Shown piece by piece: positions 22,821-35,499 of a stretch of 64,000 bases of DNA. The stretch spans positions 10,051,198-10,115,197 of the forward strand of contig NC_041020.1 in NCBI RefSeq assembly GCF_004193775.1. The letters are read 5' to 3'. A program made the position numbers and the translations under genes. The stretch's first letter is position 1. Every line of letters begins with the position of its first letter. Below the pieces are notes generated by a model, which was given only the letters and a program-made list of their open reading frames with translations, searched no databases and was not told the origin of the DNA. The stretch is from Glycine soja. Lineage: Eukaryota > Streptophyta > Magnoliopsida > Fabales > Fabaceae.

Positions 22821-24887
22821 GGACTTCAACAACAAGCTATTATTTTAAAAACCAAAGCAATTAATACAATACAGATTAAAAAACATGAATAAAATAGTAA
22901 TCCATGGCAACTAGTGTAGAGAATAATACTTCAAAACCCTATATAGAAGTAAAAATGTGACAAGAAATAAATCTGATTGAGCTGTCATGTATGTTGTCAT
23001 GTATTTCTGTTGATCTGAATGAGCTACTATTAGTAATTATTACAATGGTTAATGAATTGGACTATTACATGTTGTAATTAGATTAAACCAGAAATACCAG
23101 ATAAAAAAGGAAAAAAAAAAGCATTTGACATCTACTACTCCTTTTCCTTCTCTATTTCAAATTCCAAAATTCAAGAACACATTACCCAAGGAATTTCAAC
23201 TTAAAAGTAACTTTTAAGCTTTAAAAATTATAAAATTACCAAACAACTTTAACTTGAAATTTAAAGCTCCATTCCACATTTTGTTCTTACACCCTTCAGC
23301 TGCTATTTCTCTAAGGAATTCCTTGTTTTGCCTTCTTATAAATTTTGGACGTGTCCTAAGTCCCTGGACCAATATTTGAGGATTAGCTTTCATGATTTTG
23401 GTAGATGTAAGGAGAAAAGTCTAAATGTTTTTCGCTAATATGAAATCTGTGCTACTATTTGGTGCACAACTCTCTAAATTTTGGTGCACAACTCCCTGTG
23501 AAAGCTATCAATAAGGTTAGAGAGTTTTATTCTTAACGTGTCTCTAGAGGAAGCATTTGTCCAACCTCGTGAAAGCTATCACAGTTTTATACCTAAAAAG
23601 GCTCAAATCCAACCTTTTTTGTTGAGGGTAACGGGTAACCTTTTATTTCTTTAGAGTTACATTTTTAGACACTTTTGCTTTGGTTAAAAAAAGTATTGTA
23701 ATCATAAGGTAGGAGAAAAAAAATTAAAAAATCCATCTGATTTATAACATATGATTTAAAAAATCCATCTGATTTAAAAAAGAAAATATAGTGTTAGTTT
23801 AGATCTCAAAAGAAAATATAGTGTTAGCTTAGATCTCAAAAGAAAATCCATCTGATTTTTAGACACTTTTTCTTTATAATGTTAGTTTAGATCTCAAAAG
23901 AAAATATAGTGTATGTACTGATAATTATAATAATCTTTAAGCCATCATCTAATCATAAATGGATTTATATTATAAGTTCGATGATTTTTATTATAAGTAT
24001 TTTAAAAATCATATCTGCCATGACAGATCATAGAGATGAATTTTATTATCATCAATGTTTTTATATTTTTAATTCAATTAATTTTTTTTATAAATAAGAG
24101 TTTTTATTAATAAATTATTTAACTCACAAATATTCTCTTAGAATCCATCCCAATATTTAAATTATTATGACTCAAATTAATTAAATTATTATGGCAATAT
24201 TAGGTATAATCCATCCTTTGTAAAGTCAGTATCAGTCCCTACAAATAAACCTTCAGCAGTTTTTCTTGTTGCTTAATTACATCACCAATGGCCAACATAA
24301 AACATCACCAATTTCCTAATGGAATCTGTTCAATCCAAAATATAAGATACAAATTTCTGGTACTTTTTTTAGGGCTGCAATGGATTTCCTAGCTGCATAT
24401 AAAATTCTACTATACCCCTCCCCTCAAAATCCTCTTCTTGAAGGGGAACAAATACTTCAGGAAAAGAGGTATGGGCATCCTCCTTCCCAATACAAACAGT
24501 ATTTTCAGCAAGATTAGCACTCAAGCTTTCAAATGCTAAGTCTTCTGGATCCCATAAACTTTCAGAGATAAAATAACACATCTATGTTTACCTTCTACAC
24601 ATCAGCAAGCAATGATAATTAAAAAAAAAAACTGAGCTACGAAAAAGTCCACCTTCTTTCAATGTTTGTCTTAGCAAATTTCCCCTTTTATTTTTTTTTA
24701 AAAAAAAAGCAATCTCCTTCAAACTTGAGAGCTCCTGGACGTCCCCTAGCCTAGGCAATTTCCCATGATTAATCTACTCAACATACAAGAAGCAAAATTA
24801 AAATAATCCAGCAGTCCATCCATCACTCTTTGGCAACAAATAAATGTAATTTGTTTAATCCATCCTTTGTAAAGCCAGCATCACTAG
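22821..24887. other. hAT internal non-coding DNA
   Basis: This AT-rich stretch lies upstream of the transposase start. It contains short imperfect repeats at 23720-23910 built on AAGAAAATATAGTGTTAG and AAAATCCATCTGATTT. It also holds the first copy of a duplicated segment at 24208-24415. I see no gene here. Confidence 0.6.
24208..24415 (+). repeat. First copy of a direct duplication inside hAT
   Basis: It begins AATCCATCCTTTGTAAAG and runs through CTAATGGAATCTG and GCTGCAATGGATTTCCTA. The second copy begins identically at 24858, is interrupted by the Ogre element at 24887, and continues at 49453-49700. The offset is 650 bp. Confidence 0.8.
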
Positions 24888-26524
24888 TGTCATACCCTAA
24901 TTTCGTCCGGGGACCTTTGCTTGATGACATGCGACCTTTCTTTGGTCCTTGTGAGGTGCTTGGCATCCATCATTAGGCAATTTGTGAAATTCCAGGACAT
25001 GCCGAAAAACCAAAAAAATATTGATGCACAATCCGTAAGTTTCCGTGACACACCGGAAATCAAATGGAAGCATCGTTGCATAATTAAGTGAGGTTCCGTA
25101 ACATTCCGTAAGTCAAAAGGGGGATGATTATGTAATCCGCAAGGTTCCGTAACATTACGGAAAGAAAACAAGTATCGTTACGAAATTCGTAAGTTTCCGT
25201 CACTTTACGAAAAAAGAATCACCAAAAAAAGCAGAGGGGGTGTACTTAGTAAAAATGGGGGTGCAAATAGCACCCAGGCCCACTTGGGCCCTCCAGAATA
25301 TTCCTCCAGAAGGCTGTTGCTTCTGGAGGAAGCAACCTGGCTCGCCTGGGCGAGCTGGGCGGCAACCAACTCCCCTATTTTGCTATAAATAGGGGAGGAA
25401 GTGAAGAAGAAAAGGGTTCAGCCCCTTAGGCACTTCTCTCTCTTTCGAATTTGCTTGGAAAAATTGTTTCCGTGAAGAAAATCTAAGCCGAGGCGCTTCC
25501 GAAATGTTTCCGTAACGTTTTCCGTGAGGAATTTCGCAAAGGTTTCGACCGTTCTTCAACGTTCTTCATTCGTTCTTCATCGTTCTTCGATCTTCAATGG
25601 GTAAGTACCTCGAACCAAGCTTTTCGATTCATTCTATGCACCCATGGTGGTCCACATTGTGTTTCGTGCATTTTTATTCTCGTTTTGTTTACTTTTTATA
25701 CCCCCTGTTGACGTGCTTAAGCCATTTTACTTAAGTCATTTCTCGCTTAACTTAAAAATGAAATCAATTTCCACCGAACGTTTGAATTGTATTATCCGTT
25801 AACTTCGGTTAAAATGAATTCCGACCGTTCGGTCGTGCCGTAACCACGTTGGAAATCAAAAAGAGGTAAAAAATAATATAATAATCAAAAAAACATCTTT
25901 TAGTAAAATAAAGCGGAAAATCAATCGGACGTTTTCTCTTTGGGATTTCTCATTCTTAATCGAATTGACTAATAACTAAAGTGAAACTAAGGCTAAAATC
26001 AACTCGCCTAGTCAAGCTCGTCCACAAAAATAGGTTTTTGAAGTTTGTCATTTCAAATTCTCATTAAGTAAAATGGATCATTTTCAAGGTCCAACGCCTT
26101 AAAATGATCACCTCTTAAGTAAAAAGAATCACTTGTTCCGAAAGAACTACGTAGGTCTGATTTTCTCATCCCAATTGACGAATACGTAGGAGCAAAGGGA
26201 AACACCCTTGTCGACCACAAAAAAGGAAAAAATATAAAAAGGATATAAGGACATAAAAGGGAACGTAAAAATCAAAGTCACGTTTGCACATTCGATTAAA
26301 GGCTGCCGTCCCTTGGGACGGACGTGTGGGGTGCTAATACCTTCCCCGTGCGTAAATACAACTCCCGAACCTTTCAACTTAAAAGTTCGTAGATCGCGTC
26401 TTTTCCGGTTTTTCCGACGTTTTCCTCAAATAAACGTTGGTGGCGACTCCGCGCGTATTCCTTTTGTGGAACACGCATCCCGCGAGTCACGCGTCGCCCT
26501 CCCGCCGAAGGGTAGGTTGCGACA
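24888..26524 (+). repeat. 5' LTR of the Ogre/Tat element
   Basis: A 1637-bp LTR, TGTCATACCC...TTGCGACA. A TATAAAT box at 25384 is followed by a pyrimidine-rich start region (CTTCTCTCTCTTTCG). A hairpin CGTCCC-TT-GGGACG lies at 26308-26321 and is kept in the 3' LTR. Forms of TTCCGTAA recur at 25020-25200 and 25500-25545. Confidence 0.9.
25384..25390 (+). promoter_or_regulatory. TATA box of the Ogre/Tat LTR
   Basis: GCTATAAATAGGGGAGG is a near-consensus plant TATA region. Transcription would be expected to start roughly 30 bases downstream, near 25415. Confidence 0.75.
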
Positions 26525-26526
26525 GT

Positions 26527-26544
26527 TGGCGACTCCGCTGGGGA
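26527..26544 (+). promoter_or_regulatory. Primer binding site, tRNA-Arg type
   Basis: TGGCGACTCCGCTGGGGA begins two bases after the LTR end. Its complement ends in CCA and fits an arginine tRNA 3' end, the primer described for legume Ogre elements. The leader 26545-27392 that follows shows nothing else I can name. Confidence 0.8.
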
Positions 26545-27392
26545 CTTTTTTTAGAGAGTTAGGCCATTTAATCTTGTGCAAATTTTGCCATGACTTACTC
26601 CTTTGTTGGCTTCCCCTTATTATGTTCTTGTATATATAACTCTTTGATGCTTTTAGTGCATTTTTTTTGTATGCATGAGGTAAATATTTATTCATTTGAT
26701 GCACACAAACACTAACACTATTTGCACACACGGTGAGTTGAAAAAGGGCCCTATACCCGGGTTCGTGGGAACATAAGGAGTGGAGGTGAATCCGTGATCA
26801 TGCTAGGTCTCCGACTTGCTTGATTACAGTGAACCCTCATCTAGAGTTTTTCTCTTTGAAAACATATTGTTGCTAGTAGTCCCTACTGCTGCAGTATGTT
26901 CTTCGAAGGGGATGATACCTCTAGAAACCATCAAGAGAGATATGACTACCTTGGGGGTTATCACTAAAAGCCTAGTTAGCTCTCTCCCTTATAGGTCCCT
27001 TAAATAGGGGCACGGAGCAAACACGCTGCGTGCCATTTTTCACACTGCCATGCATAAGTATCATATACCCTTTTGCTTATATTTGTTTGTGAATATTGTC
27101 GTACTATGTACATCCCCGTGTTGTGCCTTTCGCATATGCATCATGCGTGGGTTTCGCCTTTGATCCCCTCACTTTAGCAAACCAACGGAGGGTCCATGTC
27201 GCCTTCTTAAAAAACATACGTTGGGTGCCATGCTGCCCAAACGTTGTATCCAAGAAGGAAACAATTTCTCGGGCTCCCGTATTCGTAAATTGCATCTGTG
27301 TCATATGCATTTCTTCATGCATTCATCCATTCCACCCATGATAGATGTAGGAGTTTTGTTTCGCACTAGATTTTATTTCACTTTAGTAAAAC

Positions 27393-29078
27393 ATGGGATC
27401 AAGTCAAAAGCCTTCACTTAAAAAGAGGTTCTATCAAGTCAAAATCAAGAGCTTAGAGGTCACCAGTTTACGAAAGTTGGGGCAATTAATGGGTCAACTT
27501 CAACGGCAAGCCTTCCGCAAAGCCTATGGTAAGATTTGGGACCTAGCTAGGGTAGAAGTCTCCATGGAACCGATTGCATCCCTTTCCCAGTATTATGACC
27601 AGCCCCTAAGGTGCTTCACATTTGAGGACTTCCAGCTAGTGCCGACTGTGAAAGAGTTTGAAGAAATCCTGGGATGCCCACTGGGAGGAAGGAAGCCATA
27701 TCTTTTCTCTGGGTTCTATCCCTCCACGACAAGAGTTGCCAAGGTGGTGAAAATCTCAGCACAAGAGTTGGACCGTGTAAAGCAAAACAGGAATGGGGTA
27801 GTCGGAGTACCAAGGAAGTGTTTGGAGGAAAGGGCAAAGGCCTTGGCAAATCAAGGCGAATGGGCTTTCTTTTATTGACATCTTGGCGCTTTTGATCTTT
27901 GGAGTTGTCCTCTTTCCGAATATGGAAGGGTTAGTGGACCTAGCAGCGATTGACGCTTTCCTCGCCTTTCATCATGGCAAGGAAAGCCCGGTCGTCGCCA
28001 TTTTGGCCATGTATGACACGTTCGACCGGGGATGTGAAAAGAGCGGCGCAAGAATTGTTTGTTGTGCACCAACTCTTGGCTAGCATGGAGGGGCGTCTGT
28101 TAAATGGTTCCCTCGCTAGAAGGAAGGAAGAATCAGGATTCTATCTTCATGCGAAGGATGTCCCATGAGAGGAGTGCCATCAGAAGAAAGCATCACGCCT
28201 TTCATCGCACGAGGTTTCAGTGACCACAACGCGAGGGTACTCCAAGGAGTTCGCAAGGCATGGGATGCGGCGTGAAGAAAGGACAGAGAGCTTAGGAGAA
28301 GCAGTAATGGGATCATCGGCGGCTATCATAAGTGGCTAAGAGACCGGACACAAGGATTGGATTAGCTCCCAAATCTAAAGACTGTGAGGGACGATGAGGT
28401 TAAAGCTTCGGAAGAAAGTGATGAGGTACAAGCCCTAAAGGCAGAGCTTGAAAGAGCCCGAGTAGTCGAAGAGAAGTTCAAGTCCATAGCCATCAAAGTC
28501 TGAAAAGAGTATGATGAACTAAGGGATGTCAATATGGCCACCGCTGATGCCTTGGAACGAGAAACCAAGAAGGCCCAAAAGGAAGAACACGTGCCAGCAA
28601 AGTTTTGAGGGGCTTTATAGGGAAGCAATAGTAAGCTCAAGCTCCGAAGAGGTGAAAGGAATCATCACGGGTCAAAGGCATGATCTTGAAGGACGAGCTA
28701 AAGGCTTACCGTAGGTCGAAAAGAAATTTGTCCCAACAGTTAAGCGAGACTGAAGGGAATATGTGGGCCGTCATCGATGAGTGCAAAGAGAAGCTAAATC
28801 TAGCAGCGACTCACGAGCAAAGGCTAGAGGATGAGTACGCCAAGATATCAGCAGAAAGCGAAGCAAGGGAGAGGGTAGTTGATTCATGGCACCAAGAGGC
28901 AACAATGTGGAAGGACCGATTTGCTCTTACTTTGAACAGGAGTCAAGAACTTCCCCCATTGCTAGCCAAGGCCAAAGCAGTGGCGGACACCTACTCCGCC
29001 CCAGAGGAGATCCACGGACTTCTCAGCTATAGTCAGCATATGATAGACTTAATAGACCATATGATTAGAAACCGCTAG
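27393..29078 (+). pseudogene. Ogre ORF1 (DUF7745-like), broken
   Basis: The ATG at 27393 opens 161 codons containing QAFRKAYGKIWDLARVEV, FEDFQLVPTVKEFEEILGCP and YPSTTRVAKVVKIS. A stop at 27876 is followed in a shifted frame by ALLIFGVVLFPNMEGLVDLA and CEKSGARIVCC. Both parts fit the ORF1 protein (DUF7745 in current databases, by my recollection) found upstream of gag in Ogre/Tat elements. Further breaks lead to 28680-29078, a coiled-coil-rich C-terminal part (NLSQQLSETEGNMWAVIDEC ... LLSYSQHMIDLIDHMIRNR) with its own stop. The role of ORF1 is unknown in the family. This copy cannot make the full protein. Confidence 0.75.
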
Positions 29079-30257
29079 GAAGTTTGTATTGTCGCTCAGA
29101 TCTTGACTAGTTATAACTTTTTGAAAAAAATGAGTTTATCCCACGTTTTTACTCCAAAAATCAGTGCGAATCAAGTCACTCCCACATTTTATCTCTAGCA
29201 TGCATTGTATGTTGGTCTCGTCCTTTGTCACGGGAAGCCGGAAGGTCCATATCACCTTCTTAATTGTACACATGGGGCACTGCGCCCCCAAATGCGCAAG
29301 TAAGAAGAGATAATTTTCCGGGCTCTCGTGTCCGTAAAATGCATTCATATCATGCATCGCTTAAGCATCTCTTCATAACATCATAATGAACATATCGTTC
29401 TTGCATTTGTCCGTTATCATATTCCAGCCTCACATTTTGCATGAGTCATGGCATCATCATGCATATGCGTTCGACAAACTTTTTGATCTGCAAAATTGCA
29501 TACCATTTGTTTTCATGTTTGCTCATCCTTGTGTTTTCCTCTACAAAAACAAAAAAAGGGAAGCGTGAAACTTCACACTACATTCTTAGTTGCATGTGTT
29601 AGGCACCATGAGCCAACCATGTTGGGATCATAAACCCATTTCTAACAAAAAAAAAACACACAACAACAAAACAAAATAATTGAACATGGTACCTAATGCA
29701 TGGTTAACTAGGAAATGGTGTTTCTTTGGGCATCTCAATTTCATAATTACATTTTCCATGCATAGCTTAAAGTATGCCCGAGTCATTCATCCCTATGAGA
29801 TGTTGTTGAAGTATTGGCGATCAGAATTGCCATTCCTTGGATTATAGGGTTGAACCAAGCTCATGCTTTTATAAAAAGGTTCATCAAGTCAAAATATGGA
29901 AGTAACCGTCTTGCAAAATTGGGGCAAAAGATGAATCGAGTCACATCACTGCTTCATCTACTACCAAACATATTTAGGATTGTTGATGTCCTTGTTACTT
30001 CCAGTTTCACCTTGACAAAGATGTCATGGACCATGTTGAAAATCTAAATTGATTCAACCCTATATCCTGCGTAAAAATTCGCAATCTTCAACTGTACATC
30101 ATTCGCATACATCCATGCTTTTCATTGGTTGCATTGCTCATTGCATTCTTTCCTTGAAAAATAAAATAAAATAAAATAAAATGAACTTAATCATTGTTAT
30201 AAAAAAAAAAAACATGCTTTACGGCGTCCTCACAGAACTTGTGCTAGAGCTAGAGTA
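29079..30257 (+). other. Ogre spacer between ORF1 and gag
   Basis: Non-coding, A/T-rich. Short open frames here match nothing I know and are interrupted. An AAAAT run lies at about 30158-30180. No other structure is seen. Confidence 0.5.
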
Positions 30258-32310
30258 ATGGGTGAAGTAGAGGAGATACAAGAGAAGATGAAGGCCGACA
30301 TGGAGGCCATTAAAGAGAAAATGGCCACAATGATGGAGGCCATGATGAGCGTGAAGAAGATAATGGAAGCCAATGCGGTTGCAATTGCCGCTACCAGCGT
30401 TGTTGCTAAGGTGAACCTGATGTCCCCATCCGGCATCAACCAAATGAATCATCCAACCTCAGATATGGTAGGCAAAGATTTGGGAAGTACGGGCAGCCCC
30501 CATAATGTACAAATTCAAAACGAGCACGCCTTCCCGCCATATGGCTTGCCTCTTAACTATACGCCACCCAAAGTGGCGTACACTCCCAATAAGAATGTCA
30601 ATAACTCCACTCCTATACCCATTGAGAGCCAACAACCCCAAACTGATCATGCACATGTCTCTTAAACCGTGGGGGGGACACATGAAATTCCCCACCACAA
30701 TCTAGCCGACTTCGAGCCTTGCCTCGGATATGCCACGGAAGGGCAAGCAGTTGGTGGTATACCCCTACAAAACCCTTTGGAAGGCCCTCAGTATCACCCA
30801 CAACTACACCTCTTGCATTCCACGACAAGTAAAAACCCTTATGCTATGGCAGAAATGGGAAAGTTGGATCATCTAGAGGAAAGGCTCAGGGCCATTGAAG
30901 GAGGTGAAGATTATGCCTTTGCTAACCTAAAAGAGTTGTTCCTAGAACCCAATATCATCACCCCTCCCAAGTTCAAGGTGCTGGACCTTGACAAGTACAA
31001 GGGGACTACTTGTCCCAAGAACCATCTAAAGATGTATTGTCAGAAGATGGGGAAATACGCAAAAGATGAGGAATTGCTAATACATTCCTTCCAAGAAAGT
31101 CTTACTGGGGTAGCTGTTACCTGGTACACTAACTTGGAATCTTCCCGAGTCCATTCTTGGAAGGACCTAATGGTTGCCTTTGTTAGGCAGTATCAGTACA
31201 ATTTTGATATGGTTCCGGATAGGATGCAACTACAGAACATGTGCAAAAAGGGGGACAGATCATTCAAAGAACATGCCCAAAAGGTGGAGGGATCTGGCGG
31301 CCCAGGTGGTACCCCCAATAATGGAAAGGGAGACGATAATCGTGATGGTAGACACATTATCGGTACTCTACTATGAAAAGATGGTGGGCTGCGCACCCTC
31401 AAAGCTTTACAGATTTGGTCTTCGCCAGTGAAAGGATCAATGTGGGTCCGAAAAGAGGCAAATTTGATCATCCTACTAGGACGACTGAGAAAACTGGGGC
31501 AAATAAAGAGGGTGAGGATGAGGGAGAAACCCATGCTGTGACTGCCATTCCTGTACGGCCAAGTTTCCCACCAACCCAACAATATCTTTACTCAGCCAAT
31601 AACAAACTTCCTCCTTACCCACCACCCAGTTATCCACAAAGGCCATCCCTAAATCTACCACAAAGTCTGTCTACCGCACTTCCAATGACGAACACCACCT
31701 TTAGCACAAACCAAAAAAACACCAACAAAAAGGAATTTTGCAGCAAAAAGCCTGTAGGGTTCACCCCAAATTCCGTTGTCATATGCTAAACTTGATCCCA
31801 TATCCACTCAATAATTCAATGGTAGCCATAACCCCAACCAAGGTTCCTCAACCTCCATTTTTCTGAGGATACGACTCGAACGCAACGTGTGCTTATCGTG
31901 GAGGAGCCCTGGGGCATTCCATTGAGCATTGTATGACCTTGAAGCATAAAGTGTGAAGTCTAATTGATACGGGCTGGCTGAAATTTGAGGAGAATCGCTT
32001 GTTGAATCATAACATTGACAAGCAACACCATACATGGGGCAATTCTGGAAGCTATTGTTATGACTCATCAGGATTTTCAAGTTTATGCCATTATTATAAA
32101 CCACAGTTACAATGCTAAATGATATGGATAAAATGGACATCCTTGTCCCTCATCCTCTCACAAACGCATGTTTGCTTATTCAACTTTCACCGGAATGTGG
32201 GTGCAAGCCATTGGTCTATTTGCTCAAGCGACCTGCGCTCCTGAGTGTTGACTTCCAAGACTGTTCAATCAGAGATTACTCGTCTTGCACGTTGGTGGGG
32301 GTGCCGTAAA
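30258..32310 (+). pseudogene. Ogre/Tat gag, frameshifted and followed directly by the 3' region
   Basis: The ATG at 30258 opens a methionine/lysine-rich helical N terminus (MKADMEAIKEKMATMMEAMM). After a stop at 30663 the gag core is in 30669-31376: LDHLEERLRAIEG, PPKFKVLDLDKYKGTTCPKN, FQESLTGVAVTWYTNL and KDLMVAFVRQYQYNFDMV. A frame change near 31290 is followed by KRWWAAHPQSFTDLVFASER and a proline-rich stretch to 31789. Degenerate nucleocapsid-like sequence continues to about 32000. The expected protease and pol never appear; 3' untranslated sequence begins by about 32320. The coat protein function is known for the family; this copy is dead. Confidence 0.8.
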
Positions 32311-32511
32311 ACAACGAGTAAAGTTCAAAACAAATAAGTTTCAAAATAAAAAAATAAGTTTCAAAATAAAAAAAAAATAAAAAGGCATTTGATTGACTGT
32401 GTTTTCAAGTAAAAATATAGACGTTCATGTGACTTCATTTTATCATTCCAGAAAGTTTGTCTTCTTAGAGAAGCGAGTTGTCAAGAATAGGATGTTGGAC
32501 AAATGGCCTCA

Positions 32512-33628
32512 GTTACCTTAAGAAAAAGGGGGGTTGAATTAAGATGCAAAGACTATTCCCTAATTGAACTATCACTCTTTCTTTTTGGATTAACAATGCA
32601 CCCTTAACATGAATTACTCAAAAGACAAATCAAAATAAACTTCTTTAAAGCAAAAGATAAATAGCAATAAAAGAAGTTTAAAGGAAGAGAGGAATGCAAA
32701 CTTGATTTATACTGGTTCGGCCACTTCCCGCGCCTACGTCCAGTCCTCAAGAAACCCACTTGAGATTTTCCACTCTCTTTGTAAAACTCCTTTTACAAAG
32801 TCTGAACCACACAGGGACAACCCTTCCCTTGTGTTCAAGAATCCTCTACAATAAGAGACTCTCAGTCTCTTAATCCCTTTTCAGAAGTAAGAAGAAGAGA
32901 AGAAGAAATCTCTCTTAAAAGGGATAGATTGTACAATGAAGACCAATCAAAATTCCTTATTGAATATGCAAGTGGTTGACCAAGGAATCTTTTTGAGAGG
33001 ATAAGACAGTTCAGTTCAGAAAAACTCTTAATCTTTTGAGAGGATAAACTTTGTGGGCAATGAAAACTCTCTTTAAATTCGTGTTTCCAAGTCACCTTTG
33101 ATGGCCATTCATAAACCATTTGAATAGATGTGACTCTTGGAAATTATTTTCTGAAAATCTCCTCTGGTAATCGATTACAAGACTTGTGTAATAGATCACA
33201 GGCTTTAAAATTTGAATAAATTGCTGGTAATCAATTACCATCCATGTGTAATCGATTACACATTATAAATTTTGAATTCAAATTTCTAGTGACTGTTATA
33301 AACATTTTCAGCTGCTGGTAATCGATTGCCGGAGAGCAAATCTCAATTTGAAATGATAGAATTCTTTGGTCAAACCATTTGTTTTTTCAATTTGGAAACT
33401 TCTTCCAAAAGATTCTAGAAATCAACTTGATCATATATCTTGACTTTCTTGGATTCTTGTCTTGAATAAAACTTAGAAGCACTTGATCCTTTAGCATCAT
33501 CAAGACATCAAAACATCTTGCTTCTACATAGGAGTCATTTGACTTAATCCATCAGCTGAAAAATCTTTCAACTATTTCTCGTCCTTGGAAAATTCTTTTT
33601 GCAAGAATCAATTGCGTCTTTCATTCTT
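32512..33628. mobile_element. 1.1-kb insertion of unknown class in the Ogre 3' region
   Basis: The insert is bounded by the duplication CCTCA (32507-32511 and 33629-33633). Removing it joins GGCCTCACTACGAGG, which agrees with the related tandem unit downstream. It starts GTTACCTTAAGAAAAAGGGG and ends TTTCATTCTT, with no clear TIR and no TG...CA ends. It contains TTTATACTGGTTCGGCC and CGCCTACGTCCAG, a phrase I associate with a common legume repeat, and five GTAATCGATTAC-type sites at 33165-33330. No coding frame is convincing. Confidence 0.6.
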
Positions 33629-33633
33629 CCTCA

Positions 33634-33880
33634 CTACGAGGTTGTGAAAACAAGACAACAATTGGTACCTCTAAGCCCTACACTGGGGCAATGAAAGTCC
33701 CCATGCATAAACCTTAAATGAACCTAGGGGCAGATTAGAAGTTCTCACTCAATAGGTTCCCAGCTACAAGGTCATGACGAAAGACAATGATTGGTACCTC
33801 AAAGCCTTACACTGGGGCAATGAGGGGCACCGTGCATGAGCCTCAAGTGAACATAGGGGCCGATCAAAAGTTCTCACCCA
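33634..33880 (+). repeat. Two tandem units of about 120 bp (Ogre 3' region)
   Basis: Both units contain TTGGTACCTC, then CCTTACACTGGGGCAATGA or a close variant, then AGTTCTCAC. They diverge by many substitutions, so the duplication is old. The stretch 33881-34388 shows nothing beyond short A runs. Confidence 0.7.
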
Positions 33881-34388
33881 TCGATGTTTTTAACAAAAAA
33901 AAGGGGACAAACCCTAGGATTTCAATGGATTGATTAAACATCAAACGACTCCATTGCCGTCACTCCAAAATGGTCAAGTGACTAAATAAAAAAGAACATA
34001 CACTCTGAGGGAGTTCCCAGAGAGATTTGCAAAAAGATAGGATGAGGTTGCATGAATTATCACCTTTTTCAAAAGGGCAGTCAATCTGTGTTTTCCAAAA
34101 AAAAAAAAAAAAATCAAATCAAAATAAAAATCACAAAATAGGGAAAGAATGTCATGAACATTGTACAACTTTCCATTACATTGCATTGTTTCATATAAAG
34201 TCCGCATTTACCCAAATTTCACAACAAAGGTTGCATGCATTTGCATCCCTCAAAATCATGTTAACTACATAGATTCCCTACATCTAAATGTCCAAATCTT
34301 TTGAATTTGGGATGACCGGCTCTCTCGATGAGTCGATCTCTTGCTTTCTCATAAGGATGGACCCTCGGGTACTAGTACCCTGGTCTTT

Positions 34389-35108
34389 AGAGGACTACAC
34401 GTCCTCGCCAACAGAGGGCTGCATGCCCTCACCTTAAGAGGACTGTGTGTCCTCACTTTCAGAGGACTGCATGTCCTCACCTTCAGAGGGCTACACGCCC
34501 TCGCCATCAGAGGACTGCGTGTCCTCACCTTCAGAGGGCTACACGCCCTCGCCATCAGAGGACTGCATGTCCTCACCTTCATAGGGCTACACGCCCTCGC
34601 CATCAGAGGACTGCATGTCCTCACCTTCGTAGGGCTACACGCCCTTGCCATCAGAGGACTGCATGTCCTCACCTTCGTAGGGCTACACGCCCTCACCTTT
34701 AGAGGACTACACGTCCTCGCCAACAGAGGGCTACACTCCCTCACCTTGAGAGGACTACACGTCCTCGCCAACGTAGGGCTACACGCCCTCACCTTTAGAG
34801 GACTACACGTCCTCGCCAACAAAGGGCTGCACGCCCTCACCTTTAGAGGACTACACATCCTCGTCATCAGAGGACCACACGTCCTCACCATCAGAGGGCT
34901 GCACACCCTCACCTCCAGAGGGCGACACGCCCTCGCCATCATAGGACTGCATGTCCTCACCTTCGTAGGGCTACACGCCCTCGCCATCAGAGGACTGCAT
35001 GTCCTCACCTTCGTAGGGCTACACGCCCTCACCTTTAGAGGATCACACGTCCTCGCCAACAGAGGGCTGCACACCCTCACCTCCAGAGGACTACACATCC
35101 GCACCTCA
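34389..35108 (+). repeat. 24-bp minisatellite of hairpin units, about 30 copies
   Basis: Two unit types tend to alternate, giving a 48-bp higher period: AGAGGACTGCATGTCCTC plus six bases, and AGAGGGCTACACGCCCTC plus six bases. Each is a 6-bp stem with a 5-nt loop. The variable stem position is A with T in one type and G with C in the other, so pairing is kept in most units. The unit length is a multiple of three and has no stops, which gives long but meaningless open frames on both strands (an 8-residue RGLHVLTF/RGLHALAI repeat). Confidence 0.93.
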
Positions 35109-35499
35109 CCTTTAGAGGGCTACGTGTCCTCATTTTCAGTGTGCTCCATATCCACACCTTAAGATAATTTAAGGTCCTCTGTCCTTAAATGCTTAACCGA
35201 GACTTGCACTTCCGGTTAAGGGGCCAGTAGTTTCCTTTTAACGGTTCCTGGGCCACCCCCTGATATTGGAGGAGGGCCAACTGTGCGAGCACAACCAGAG
35301 AGGGAGGCTATCACACAGCTACTATGCATACCGGGGCAAGATTTCACCTGTGCCGCTGCAAAGAGACGAGTGCGGATCATGCGCACCAACATGACCACTC
35401 TTACATAGATATAGATGACGTTGCTACTTAGCAACATTCTGCCCAGCGACCGCAATGCCAATCACCCCCTGCAAAAGTATCAGTTGGTCTGTGTCGTCT

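Noticed and set aside
24369..24581. Minus-strand 70-codon acidic frame in the hAT as a captured host exon
   Set aside because: The composition is suggestive, but the duplicated sister segment does not keep the frame, and I recognise no gene.
34341..35162. Long open frames on both strands (273 and 251 codons)
   Set aside because: They follow entirely from a stop-free 24-bp repeat whose length is divisible by three. Both strands are open and no start context or protein family is visible.
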